Shown: positions 8,409 to 16,276 of the stretch, one piece after another
How the letters are laid out: each line of letters opens with the position of its first letter
How positions within the stretch are numbered: position 1 is the stretch's first letter
Source: Planctomycetota bacterium
GTDB taxonomy: Bacteria; Planctomycetota; Phycisphaerae; Sedimentisphaerales; Anaerobacaceae
Direction of reading: 5' to 3'
NCBI GenBank assembly: GCA_025459125.1
Contig: JALORE010000030.1
Location: 1-33,319, forward strand
DNA length: 33,319 nucleotides
Made by a program: the position numbers and the translations under genes
Notes under the pieces: generated by a model
What the model was told of the DNA's origin: nothing
Databases searched by the model: none
The model's input: the letters and a program-made list of their open reading frames with translations, nothing else

Positions 8409-8873
8409 ATGGGAATGGATGACCTGGATCGGAGAATACTGGAGGCGCTGCAGCATGAATTCCCGCTGCACGAACGGCCCTTCGAGGTCCTGGCCCAGCG
8501 TCTGGGGATCGACGCCGAGCGGCTCTGGCAGCGCGTCGAGGCCTTGTTCGCGCGGGGGGTGATCCGCCGGCTGGGAGCGAGTTTTGATTCACGCAAGCTG
8601 GGCTTCTGCAGCACGCTGGCGGCGGTCCGGGTTGGGCCGGAGTTAGTGGACCGGGCGGCGCAAATCATCGGCTGCCATCCGGAAGTGACGCACAGTTACC
8701 TCCGCGACCACGCGTTCAACGTCTGGTTTACGATCATCGCGCCGGACGAAGCGCGGATCGCGGCCATCCTGCACGAAATCCGCACGGAGCTGTCGCTGGA
8801 CGCTGCGGACGTGCTGAACCTGCCCATGAAACGGCTGTTCAAGCTGGATGCCCGCTTCCAGGCCCAGCCGTGA
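8409..8873 (+). CDS. ahbA: Siroheme decarboxylase subunit, AhbA type (Lrp/AsnC fold)
   Basis: AhbA and AhbB together decarboxylate siroheme to 12,18-didecarboxysiroheme, the first step of the Ahb haem pathway. The protein has an AsnC-like winged helix (DDLDRRILEALQHEFPL) and the AhbA-type stretch GVIRRLGASFDSRKLGF. The catalytic-site segment HSYLRDHAFNVWFT has His95 and Arg99 where the siroheme decarboxylases have conserved substrate-contacting residues. LNLPMKRLFKL closes it. It is a single-domain protein of 154 residues, so not an AhbA-AhbB fusion, and no AhbB is present in the window. A GGAG lies 11 bases before the ATG; ATG at 8415 is an alternative. A plain Lrp regulator is unlikely given the HxYLR motif and the ahbC/ahbD context. 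Confidence 0.82.
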   Translation: MGMDDLDRRILEALQHEFPLHERPFEVLAQRLGIDAERLWQRVEALFARGVIRRLGASFDSRKLGFCSTLAAVRVGPELVDRAAQIIGCHPEVTHSYLRDHAFNVWFTIIAPDEARIAAILHEIRTELSLDAADVLNLPMKRLFKLDARFQAQP

Positions 8874-9153
8874 GCACACCATACCGGATCGTTGCGGCGA
8901 TGCCACCCGGGCAATCCTGAGGCTCTCAGGCGCGTGATCCTCTGCCAGGCTCTTCCCGAGAGGCACTGAACGAGTCCGGGCGATCCCGCGGGGATTTCCC
9001 ACAACTGAGAAGGCTCTGTCGGGCGATCGGCTGTCCTCGATTTGCACGAGGCCGCGTCGATTGAACGCCCCCGGGCGTTTCGATAGCATGAGAGAACGGA
9101 TGCCATAGATCCAGAGTATTCCCTCGTACACGTCCCGACGCTTGAGGGTGGAT
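8874..9153. other. Intergenic gap of about 280 bases
   Basis: No convincing gene is seen. An inverted repeat AACGCCC/GGGCGTT at 9064-9079 has too short a loop and no T-run, so it is a weak terminator candidate. The G-rich stretch at 9144-9148 is the ribosome site of the next gene. No clear promoter was found. Confidence 0.5.
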
Positions 9154-10203
9154 ATGACCAACCGGTGTGGAGAAGACGTCTGCCGGCCCGAGGAGACCAG
9201 GTCCCGGTTTGCGCCGCTGCTTCATCCGGTCGCGCGCGATCTGCACGCGATGCAGCAGCGTCTGGCCGCAGTCCTGGCGGACACGCGGCATCCGTCGGTG
9301 CGCGAGATCGTCGATTTCCTGCTGGCAGCACCGGGCAAGCGTATCCGGCCGGCTCTGGTGCTCCTCTCGGCCCGGGTGGCGACCGGGCCGTCGAACGGGT
9401 CTTCCCCGCTCGGCCACTCTGCGGTGGATGTGGCCGCCGCGGTCGAGATCATTCACATGGCCTCGCTGATTCACGATGACCTGGTTGACGATGCCGCCCT
9501 GCGCCACCATCGGCCCACCGTCCACGTGCGCTGGAGCAAGCGGGCGGCCGTGCGGGTCGGAGGTTATCTCTGTGCCAAAGCCTTTCGGCTGATCGCCCAC
9601 TGTGCCGACCCGCGTCTCTTCACGCTGCTGGGCTCCCAGTTGTGCACGATGTGCGAGGGCGAGATCCAGCAGGTGGCGGGGCGGGGCGACGTTCGGTTCT
9701 CCGAGTCGTACTGCCTGGCCATGGCCGAGAAGAAGACCGCGGCTCTGTTCCGCGCCTGCTGCGGCGCCGGGGCGGTGACGGCCCGGAGCACGCCCCAGGC
9801 CTGTCGGGCGCTGCAGGCATTCGGCCATCATTACGGCGTCGCGTTTCAGATCCTGGATGACTGCCGGGATCTGCTGAGCGATGCCGCGGGTCTGGGAAAG
9901 GCCCCGGGGCAGGACCTGCTGGCCGGTGACATGACTCTGCCCCTCTGGTACACGCTGGGGTGCGACGACCCGCGGGAGCCGGGGTTGGCGCCGGTGGACC
10001 GGTACCCGGCCGGTGACCTGGATGGCATGGGGGCGGTCTTTCATTCGTCGTCGGCGCCGGCGCGGGTCGCGGCGCTCCTCCATTCTCACGTGGATCAGGC
10101 CAAACAGGCGCTGGAACCGGTGGCCGACTCGGACTTCCGGAAGAGTCTCCATGGGTTGGCCGACGACCTGGCCGTCTGTGCGTCGCGTCTGCTGGCCGAG
10201 TGA
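9154..10203 (+). CDS. Polyprenyl (trans-isoprenyl) diphosphate synthase
   Basis: This cytoplasmic enzyme condenses isopentenyl diphosphate units into a long trans-polyprenyl chain, typically for the side chain of menaquinone or ubiquinone. The first Asp-rich motif is DDLVDDA (Asp108-Asp113) with RHHRPTVH after it. KRIRPAL matches the conserved upstream region, and the second Asp-rich motif is DDCRDLLSD (from Asp235) followed by GKAPGQDLLAGDMTLP. I chose ATG at 9154 because GAGGG ends six bases before it; in-frame TTG 9142 and GTG 9148 are less well placed. Its neighbour encodes a probable quinol-oxidising cytochrome, so a quinone role is reasonable. Chain length cannot be told from sequence. 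Confidence 0.92.
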   Translation: MTNRCGEDVCRPEETRSRFAPLLHPVARDLHAMQQRLAAVLADTRHPSVREIVDFLLAAPGKRIRPALVLLSARVATGPSNGSSPLGHSAVDVAAAVEIIHMASLIHDDLVDDAALRHHRPTVHVRWSKRAAVRVGGYLCAKAFRLIAHCADPRLFTLLGSQLCTMCEGEIQQVAGRGDVRFSESYCLAMAEKKTAALFRACCGAGAVTARSTPQACRALQAFGHHYGVAFQILDDCRDLLSDAAGLGKAPGQDLLAGDMTLPLWYTLGCDDPREPGLAPVDRYPAGDLDGMGAVFHSSSAPARVAALLHSHVDQAKQALEPVADSDFRKSLHGLADDLAVCASRLLAE

Positions 10204-10235
10204 ACCGGGTGAAATCCTGACGATTCGGATGGTCC

Positions 10236-11666
10236 ATGATGATACGTAACGGCGCCGGATATATGAAGCGGATGCCGAGGTTGGCGGTCCGCGCGTTCTG
10301 CCGTCTGAGTTGGCCGGTGCGCATCCTCGTGGTGCTGGCGGCCATCGGCGGCTTTGCCTTGGCGGCGGTGGAAGTGACCGGACAACCGGGATTCTGCAAT
10401 TCCTGCCACATCATGAACCCGTACTACGCCAGTTGGGCCCGGTCCGGTCACGCTCAGGTGAATTGCCTCGACTGCCATCTGCAGCCCGGTCTCGTGGGGT
10501 ATGCCAAGGGCAAGATCAACGGCCTGGCCCAATTGGTCGACTGCGTGGTCGGTCGCGTCGGCACCAAGCCCAACGCCACGATCGTGGATGCCTCCTGCCT
10601 GCGGTCGGAGTGTCACGCCACCGAGGAACTGGGGGCGCAGACGTTTGGCTGCAACCACATCCAGTTCGCCCACGACAAACATGTGAACAAAGTGGTCGAC
10701 GGCATCCGCATTACCTGCGGAACCTGTCACAGCCATTTCGAAGGAACCGGACATTTCGGCGTGAACACGGACGTCTGTTTCACGTGCCATTTCCTGAGTG
10801 ACGCACGCGGCAGCCGCCTGGTCGACACCACGTGTCAGAGCTGCCACCAGGTGCCGGATCAGGTCATCCGGCGCGGCTATGTGAAGATCGACCATCGGGA
10901 ATTCGTTTCGTACAAGGCCAGTTGCGAGGAGTCCTGCCACCAGCGGGAGATCCGGCAGGCCGGCCGGGTCGAAGAGACCGTGTGCCTGGATTGCCATGCC
11001 TTTGCCCAGTCAGCGGATGCGAACAGCGTCGAGTTGCACAGGCTTCACTCGAACGGGCACAAGGTGGAGTGTTTCGCCTGCCACCGCAAGGTGCCGCACG
11101 GCCAGACCCAGGTCGAGTCGGTGTCCGCGATGATGAATTGCCAGAGCTGCCACAGCGACACGCATCAGGTGCAACGGACCATCTATCGGGGTCCCCCGGC
11201 CCAGAACAGCGCCGAGGAGGCGGGCGCGCCGCATCCCGGGTCCCCTGGCAGTGCGGAGCGGGTGCTGAGCCCGATGTTCATGACGCACGTGGAATGCATC
11301 GGCTGCCATGTCGAGCGCGCGGCCAAGACGCCGGGTACGCTCGACAGTTTCGGCACCGTGGCCCGCGCGGTGCCCGCGGCCTGCGACAAGTGCCACGAGA
11401 ACGGCACCGGGGCGAAGTATGTCCCGTTCTGGCAGGGGACGATCAAACGGTTGTACGAACAGGTCGAACGGAAAGTCAAGGAAGCCGAGGCGTTGGCCGG
11501 CGCGGACACGAACGCCGGGCACGCCCGGGAATTGGCCCCGCGCATTCAGCAGGCCCGGTCCATCCTCGATTCGATCCGCCTGGACGGCAGTTGGGGCGTG
11601 CACAACTTCAAGTACACCGAGGCCCTGCTGCTCGAAGCCGATAAGATGATCTCTGGTGGGGGATAG
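10236..11666 (+). CDS. Membrane-anchored 12-haem cytochrome c with NapC/NirT-like N-terminus
   Basis: A short cytoplasmic N-terminus and one membrane anchor (about residues 27-48) are followed by a periplasmic part with 12 haem sites. Ten are CXXCH; CLRSECH is CX4CH and CEESCH is CX3CH. The first two sites (FCNSCH-IMNPYYASW... and CLDCH) resemble the NapC/NirT module that oxidises membrane quinol. The rest extends the chain of haems, and the C-terminus is a haem-free, coiled-coil-like helical tail (about residues 400-470). The likely role is passing electrons from the quinone pool to periplasmic cytochromes such as the 15-haem protein encoded nearby. ATG at 10236 is doubled (10239), and ATG 10263 is another possible start. 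Substrate and partners are inferred. Confidence 0.88.
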   Translation: MMIRNGAGYMKRMPRLAVRAFCRLSWPVRILVVLAAIGGFALAAVEVTGQPGFCNSCHIMNPYYASWARSGHAQVNCLDCHLQPGLVGYAKGKINGLAQLVDCVVGRVGTKPNATIVDASCLRSECHATEELGAQTFGCNHIQFAHDKHVNKVVDGIRITCGTCHSHFEGTGHFGVNTDVCFTCHFLSDARGSRLVDTTCQSCHQVPDQVIRRGYVKIDHREFVSYKASCEESCHQREIRQAGRVEETVCLDCHAFAQSADANSVELHRLHSNGHKVECFACHRKVPHGQTQVESVSAMMNCQSCHSDTHQVQRTIYRGPPAQNSAEEAGAPHPGSPGSAERVLSPMFMTHVECIGCHVERAAKTPGTLDSFGTVARAVPAACDKCHENGTGAKYVPFWQGTIKRLYEQVERKVKEAEALAGADTNAGHARELAPRIQQARSILDSIRLDGSWGVHNFKYTEALLLEADKMISGGG

Positions 11667-11668
11667 TC

Positions 11669-12862
11669 ATGCACAATCGAATCTCCACGACTCAAATCTG
11701 GAGTCTGGTCGCCCGGGGCACGTTGGCGGTCGGACTCTTGAGCGCGTCGGTCGCCATCTGCGCCGGCGCCCGGGCCGCGAGTCCGCACCATCAGTTTCTG
11801 GGCGGACCCTGGGAGGTCTTCCTCAAGCTGGGGATGGAAGGGGCCGGGGTGCGCGTGCCGCTGTCCATTGCCGATGAAAACCAGCCGCAGAATCTCAGCG
11901 TGACCGTGCCGGTGATGGGGACCCCGATCCAGGTGCAGCTGGAACGGTACGTGCCGGACCTGAAGTGGGAGACCCGGGCGGTGGATGACCCCAACGCCGG
12001 ACCGGCTGCCAGGCTGTCGCTGCGCGGCGAGAGTCTGCAGCAGGACCTCTGGCTCTGTGCCCGCGAGCGCGAGCGGCAGTCGATCTCGGCTCACATCGGC
12101 AGCGTGGCGATGCGGGAGCTGCCGTCATCGGCGGGGGCGCAGCTCCTGTCGGAGTTGACCGAGCCGGAGGTCGTGGGGGTCCTGCTCCTGTGGCCGTCCG
12201 AGAAGGAGGCTCCGCTGGTGTACCCGGCCCGGCCGGGCAAGACCGTCACGATCCCGGGCTCGGCGTGGGGCTCCCCAACGCACAATTCCGCGTTGGGGAC
12301 CCCGTGGCAGGTGTCCGTTCTGCGGTACGTTCCGCACTACTCCATCGATCGTCAGACCAAGGAGGTCACCAGTCAGTCCGACAAACCGGAGAACCCGGCC
12401 GTGGAGGTCCGTGTCGAAGGCGAGCAGCGGGAGCACAAGCAATGGCTCTGGTCGCAGTTCTCTGCTTCTCCCCACCGGCAGCAGGAGCTGCCATTCCGCA
12501 TCCGTTTCGTGGATTTCCCTGTGGGCGGCAAAGGCGCCTATATTCTCGCCATGACGCCGGGGGCGCCGCCGCAGTTGCTTTGCCTGCAGGACGGCAAGAA
12601 GCGCCTCATGCCGGTGGAATTGGGCAAACGCTACTCCTTCGACGACCAACGCTATTCTTTCGCCGTGGACGAGGTCCGGCCCGGGGCACGGATCGAGACG
12701 ACCTGGAAGAACGGCTCCGATCTGCTGGTGCGTCCGGCGCTGGTGGCCACGATCCGTCAGGGCGCCTCCGCTCAGCAGGTCGTGCTGGAGTTGGGCCAGC
12801 CGTGTCATCAGAAGACGAATGTGGGGACTCTGGTCGCACTCTATCGGCGCGTGCCACAGTGA
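11669..12862 (+). CDS. Secreted ResB-like domain protein, function unknown
   Basis: An N-terminal signal peptide (about residues 1-37, ending ARA-A) leads a soluble protein of 397 residues without further membrane segments. WQVSVLRYVPHYSID followed by TSQSDKPENPAVEVRV closely resembles the periplasmic domain of ResB, the System II cytochrome c biogenesis partner of CcsA. The pattern appears to recur: VTVPVMG-IQVQLERYVPDLKW near residue 75, the copy near residue 190-240, and MPVELGKRYSFDDQRYSFAVDEV near residue 310. The ResB membrane helices are absent. It starts two bases after the 12-haem gene and 12 bases before the 15-haem gene, so it probably belongs to that electron-transfer unit. The ResB relation is pattern recognition only. 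Confidence 0.55.
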   Translation: MHNRISTTQIWSLVARGTLAVGLLSASVAICAGARAASPHHQFLGGPWEVFLKLGMEGAGVRVPLSIADENQPQNLSVTVPVMGTPIQVQLERYVPDLKWETRAVDDPNAGPAARLSLRGESLQQDLWLCARERERQSISAHIGSVAMRELPSSAGAQLLSELTEPEVVGVLLLWPSEKEAPLVYPARPGKTVTIPGSAWGSPTHNSALGTPWQVSVLRYVPHYSIDRQTKEVTSQSDKPENPAVEVRVEGEQREHKQWLWSQFSASPHRQQELPFRIRFVDFPVGGKGAYILAMTPGAPPQLLCLQDGKKRLMPVELGKRYSFDDQRYSFAVDEVRPGARIETTWKNGSDLLVRPALVATIRQGASAQQVVLELGQPCHQKTNVGTLVALYRRVPQ

Positions 12863-12874
12863 GGTGGGGACGGT

Positions 12875-14218
12875 ATGAAGGGTGAGAGACGGCATCGGGG
12901 TGTGCTCGGGGTGATGCTGGTGCTGGCCGGCGGTGCTGTCGCTCTCGGCGTGGACAAGCCGACATCTGCGCCCAAGACGTGTGTGACGGCGGAGTGCCAC
13001 GCAGACTACGCCAAGCGAGCCTTTGTCCACGGGCCGGTCAGCCTGGGCGACTGCAAGAGCTGTCACGAAGAGGCCGATGCGGCGGCCCATACCTACCGGC
13101 CCGCGCGGCAGGGAAACGATCTGTGCGAGTACTGCCACCTGGATCAGACGGCCAAGAAGAACGTCCACGAACCGCTCCGGAAAGGCCCCTGCACCGATTG
13201 TCATGACCCGCACAGTGGCGACAGTAAGGCCCTGATCCACGAAAAGACCGTGGCACAGTTGTGTGCGAAATGCCACGAAACCGGCAAGGACATGCGCTTC
13301 CTGCACGGCCCGGTGGCGGTCGGGGAGTGCACGATTTGCCACACGTCTCACAGCAGCGACCGGGAGAAGCTGCTCGTCGATGAGCCGGCGAATCTGTGCT
13401 TCTCCTGCCACGTGGTGACCAAGGACGAGCTTTCGCAGTTCGAGTTCGTGCACGAGCCCGCGAAGAACGACTGCATCGGGTGCCACAATCCGCATGGGGC
13501 CGCCAACGCGCAGATGCTCAAGGCCGATGCCCCGGAGTTGTGCTACCCGTGCCATGAGGACATCAAGAAGGTGGCCGAGACTTCCCGGCACAGGCACGTG
13601 GCCGTGACGGAGAAGGATGGCTGCCTGCACTGCCACACGCCCCACGCATCGACCGTGCAGTTTGTGTTGAAGGATGCCCCGATGTCCTTGTGCGTCTCCT
13701 GCCACGACAAGCCGGTGACGACCGAGGAGGGCAAGCCGGTCGCCGCGTTCACCGAGCAGGTCCAGGGCAAGAAGTCGCTGCACGGCCCGGTCGCGCAGAA
13801 GGATTGTGCCGGCTGCCACGCCACCCACGGCAGCGAGCATTTCCGCCTGCTGGCAAAAGACTATCCCCAATTGTTCTACGCGCCCTTCAGCCCGGACAAA
13901 TATGCCCTGTGCTTCAGTTGCCACCCCGAGAGCCTGGTGTTGACGGAGCGAACCTCCGAGTTGACGGACTTCCGCAACGGCGACCTGAACCTGCACTACG
14001 TGCACGTGAACAAGCAGCGCGGGCGGACCTGCCGCTCCTGCCATGCGACGCACGCCAGCGATCTGCCCAAGCATATTCGCGACAGTGTACCTTATGGCGT
14101 GTGGAATCTCCCGATCCAGTTCCTGAAGTCCGAGACCGGCGGCGGTTGCCGGCCCGGCTGTCATCAGCCGTTCACATATGATCGCCAGTCACCGGCCACC
14201 TACCCGACGCGTCGGTAG
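12875..14218 (+). CDS. 15-haem periplasmic cytochrome with doubled CXXCH repeats
   Basis: A 447-residue secreted cytochrome. After a signal peptide (about residues 1-24) there are 15 c-haem sites: CVTAECH (CX4CH) first, thirteen CXXCH, and CRPGCH (CX3CH) last. The middle is a tandem array of about 40-residue units of the doubled-CXXCH type: FVHGPV/EPxxxGxCxxCHxPH-xxxxxLL-xxxxxLCxxCH. Extra histidines in the HGP and PH positions are likely distal ligands, which suggests bis-His, low-potential haems forming a wire. The start is backed by a strong GAGGTGGGG 6-14 bases upstream. It probably carries electrons across the periplasm between the 12-haem anchor protein and the outer-membrane conduit. 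The physiological partner is inferred. Confidence 0.9.
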   Translation: MKGERRHRGVLGVMLVLAGGAVALGVDKPTSAPKTCVTAECHADYAKRAFVHGPVSLGDCKSCHEEADAAAHTYRPARQGNDLCEYCHLDQTAKKNVHEPLRKGPCTDCHDPHSGDSKALIHEKTVAQLCAKCHETGKDMRFLHGPVAVGECTICHTSHSSDREKLLVDEPANLCFSCHVVTKDELSQFEFVHEPAKNDCIGCHNPHGAANAQMLKADAPELCYPCHEDIKKVAETSRHRHVAVTEKDGCLHCHTPHASTVQFVLKDAPMSLCVSCHDKPVTTEEGKPVAAFTEQVQGKKSLHGPVAQKDCAGCHATHGSEHFRLLAKDYPQLFYAPFSPDKYALCFSCHPESLVLTERTSELTDFRNGDLNLHYVHVNKQRGRTCRSCHATHASDLPKHIRDSVPYGVWNLPIQFLKSETGGGCRPGCHQPFTYDRQSPATYPTRR

Positions 14219-14242
14219 GCGGATGCCGGAAGGGAATCTCTC

Positions 14243-15280
14243 ATGCTGACCCATCGACAACGAGCCCTGCCCTCGTACCCCGCGCTGTTCGTCGCGGCCG
14301 CGCTGGCGTCATCCCTGTCTGGTGCGGACGGCCTGCGCCGGCTGCACGTCGGGGACCTGATGCCCGAGTTCACGCTGTCGGACCCGAACGGCAGCGTCTT
14401 TCGTTACCCGCAGGAAAGCGCGCGCGTCCTGGGGGTCGTCGTTCTGCAAGCCAAACAGAACCACCTCGACCGTCTCGTGGCGGACCTGGAGGTCCTGGCG
14501 CCGACGCTCAAGGTGCAGACCCCGGCGCTCGATTGCCTCGGCGTGATGAGCGGCCCCGGCGCCCGGGAGTTCCTGGGCGGGCGTGACCCTGGTGCGCGGG
14601 AGGCGTTTCCTATCCTGCCGGACTCCGAGTTCTCCTTCTGGGGCAAGCTCGGCGTCATCGCGGCGCCAACGGCAGTGGTGGTCGGGACCGACCACAGGAT
14701 TCAGTGGGTGAAAGCCGGATACGGGTATGATTTCCTCGCGGGCTTCCACGCTCAATTGGAGAAAGTTCTGGGGGGGGAGAAGGACCCTGGCGCCGCAGTC
14801 CGCGTGGAAACCCTGGGCAACGACTCCGACCGGGCCCGCCGGGACAGGCATATCCAGTTGGCCCGTACGCTGGCGAAGAAGGGCCGGTGGGAGTCCGCGG
14901 CCCAGGAACTGGAGAAGCTGCGCCAGGCCGACCCGAACGCGGTTGATATCGCCCTGGAGCTCGGGGAGGTTCTGTGCCGGGCCGGCAGGAATGAGGCCGC
15001 CCTGGAGACGGTCTCCCGCGTGCAGGCGGCGTCGAATCAGGACCGGGCACGTGCGCTGTGGATCTGTGCCTGGGCCCGGCGGCAGATGGCCGATTTGGCG
15101 GCGGCCGAATCGTTGCTCACTCAGGCGCTGGAGCTCGATCGCCAGTCCCCTCGAATCTTGTACGAGCTGGGCAAAGTGCACCAAACACGCGGCGCTACCG
15201 ATCGGGCGTTGGTCTGTTACCGCCAGGCGCTGGCCCAGGTCTTTGGCGATGCGGACGTAACCGGGGTTTCTCAGAAATAG
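14243..15280 (+). CDS. Thioredoxin-fold protein lacking CXXC, fused to TPR repeats
   Basis: A signal peptide (about residues 1-28) is followed by a peroxiredoxin/TlpA-like fold: LHVGDLMPEFTLSDPNGS begins the domain, and APTAVVVGTDHRIQWVKAG matches the cis-Pro strand region. Where redox-active members carry WCxxC, this protein reads VVLQAKQNHLDRL, with no cysteine pair, so thiol chemistry is unlikely. Residues of about 205-335 form three to four TPR-like helical repeats (QELEKLRQADPNAVDIALELGEVLCRAGR and following), probably a docking surface. It is the last gene before the sigma54 promoter region, with GGAAGGGAA before the ATG. A structural or assembly role with the cytochromes is possible but unproven. 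Confidence 0.75.
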   Translation: MLTHRQRALPSYPALFVAAALASSLSGADGLRRLHVGDLMPEFTLSDPNGSVFRYPQESARVLGVVVLQAKQNHLDRLVADLEVLAPTLKVQTPALDCLGVMSGPGAREFLGGRDPGAREAFPILPDSEFSFWGKLGVIAAPTAVVVGTDHRIQWVKAGYGYDFLAGFHAQLEKVLGGEKDPGAAVRVETLGNDSDRARRDRHIQLARTLAKKGRWESAAQELEKLRQADPNAVDIALELGEVLCRAGRNEAALETVSRVQAASNQDRARALWICAWARRQMADLAAAESLLTQALELDRQSPRILYELGKVHQTRGATDRALVCYRQALAQVFGDADVTGVSQK

Positions 15281-15299
15281 GACAAGATTCAGGTGTAAT

Positions 15300-15313
15300 T
15301 CTCACTTGTGAGA
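15300..15313. promoter_or_regulatory. Perfect 14-base palindrome, possible activator site
   Basis: TCTCAC and GTGAGA are exact reverse complements separated by TT. The site lies about 118 bases upstream of the sigma54 -24 element, a normal distance for an enhancer bound by an NtrC-type activator. Which protein binds is unknown. Confidence 0.4.
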
Positions 15314-15430
15314 CATCCGGGCGCTCTGTCGGAGCTTCTCGTGGAAGCCCGTGCTTCGGTGCAATTGTAAAGGGTCTTCTCGCAGTGACTTATGGAGAGC
15401 TTGGTGCGTGCTGACCAGCCTGGGGGCGAT

Positions 15431-15446
15431 TGGCACGTCGTTTGCT
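15431..15446 (+). promoter_or_regulatory. Sigma54 (RpoN) promoter
   Basis: The sequence TGGCAC-N5-TTGCT matches the sigma54 consensus: GG at 15432-15433, ten bases, then GC at 15444-15445. Transcription should begin near 15457, giving a leader of about 109 bases before the 4-haem cytochrome. A T-run follows the -12 element. I found no other equally good site in the non-coding parts of the window. The activator is plausibly the NtrC-type regulator encoded at 6381-7775. Confidence 0.85.
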
Positions 15447-15565
15447 TTTTGATAGGTTTCCGGCTGTGGCGAATCCGCCGGAGCGATCGGGTCTCCCGGC
15501 GATCCCGAGGTCGCGGAATGGGTGTAGCGGTGTCAGGCTGAGCGAAAGCGTTGGAGGAGTGAAGA

Positions 15566-16186
15566 ATGGCGAAGAAGTGGTTGGCAAGGTTGGGTTCTAG
15601 TTTGATGATTTCCGGTCTCATAACCGCGGCAGTGTGGGGGGCGACCGCCCACTCCGATCTCGTGGGTTGCGATGGCTGTCACGTGCCTCACAATGCCGAC
15701 AAGCTGCCCGGTGTGCCGCTGTGGAACCGCAGCGAGACGACCGTCACCTTCACGATGTATTCCAGCCGGACCCTGCAGGCCACGATGGATGGTCAGCCCA
15801 GCGGGGCCTCCCGCCTGTGCCTCAGTTGCCATGATGGCGCCAACCCGAACTTCCTGTGGATGTCGGACACCAAGAAGTTCGGCGCGGGCGACCTGGCCAA
15901 CAGCCACCCGATTTCCTTCGTCTACGATTCCGCGCTGGCCTCGGCGGACGGCGCCCTGAGGGACCCGGCGCAGCCCAGCACGCTCGGCCGGACCATCGCG
16001 GAAGACCTGCTGGACGCCAGCAGCAAGATGCAGTGCAACAGTTGTCATGACGTGCACACCTCCGGCGTCGGCGAAAGCCAGTTGCGCGGCTACAACTACG
16101 GCTACGAAACCGTGGCGAATCCTGATGGTACCACGTCCCAGATCCATCACGGGCCCCAGTTGTGCCGGATGTGCCACCTGAAATAG
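15566..16186 (+). CDS. Secreted 4-haem cytochrome c
   Basis: A 206-residue protein with a signal peptide (about residues 1-28, WGATAHS) and four CXXCH sites: CDGCHVPH, CLSCHDG, CNSCHDVH and a C-terminal CRMCHLK. The spacing and the LWNRS...TFTMYSS-QPSGASRLCLSCHDG stretch match the N-terminal part of the 12-haem protein at 21772-23502 (LWSHK...VYKIYESS-QPTGASKLCLSCHDG), so the two are related. It is the first gene after the sigma54 promoter, with a strong GGAGG seven bases before the ATG. It is likely a periplasmic or surface electron carrier of the conduit. The partner is unknown. Confidence 0.9.
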   Translation: MAKKWLARLGSSLMISGLITAAVWGATAHSDLVGCDGCHVPHNADKLPGVPLWNRSETTVTFTMYSSRTLQATMDGQPSGASRLCLSCHDGANPNFLWMSDTKKFGAGDLANSHPISFVYDSALASADGALRDPAQPSTLGRTIAEDLLDASSKMQCNSCHDVHTSGVGESQLRGYNYGYETVANPDGTTSQIHHGPQLCRMCHLK

Positions 16187-16197
16187 AAGTCCACCGG

Positions 16198-16211
16198 GGA
16201 CACGGTTGTCC
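16198..16211. other. Small hairpin after the 4-haem gene
   Basis: GGACA and TGTCC pair across a four-base loop, 11 bases after the stop codon. No T-run follows, so it is more likely an mRNA-processing or attenuating hairpin than a full terminator. Confidence 0.35.
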
Positions 16212-16276
16212 ACTGAACAGGGGGGACGACAATCGCTGCTTTGATCTGGCTCGGCCTGTGGGGCCGAAACGAAAAC

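Larger units (their letters stand above)
15281..15565. other. Regulatory gap before the porin-cytochrome cluster
   Basis: No gene is seen in these 285 bases. They hold a perfect palindrome (15300-15313), a GAAGC/GCTTC hairpin (15344-15357), a sigma54 promoter (15431-15446) and a likely transcribed leader of about 110 bases (15457-15565). The leader contains CCGGC/GCCGG (15460-15464 with 15477-15481) and a competing GGCG/CGCC stem. I found no match to a c-di-GMP riboswitch core. Confidence 0.7.

Noticed and set aside
9064-9079. Rho-independent terminator after ahbA
   Set aside because: The stem has a two-base loop at face value and no T-run after it.
15457-15565. c-di-GMP (GEMM) riboswitch in the cytochrome leader
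   Set aside because: Such switches often precede multihaem genes, but the conserved core (GCAAAGCC and GGUAG-type joints) is not found.
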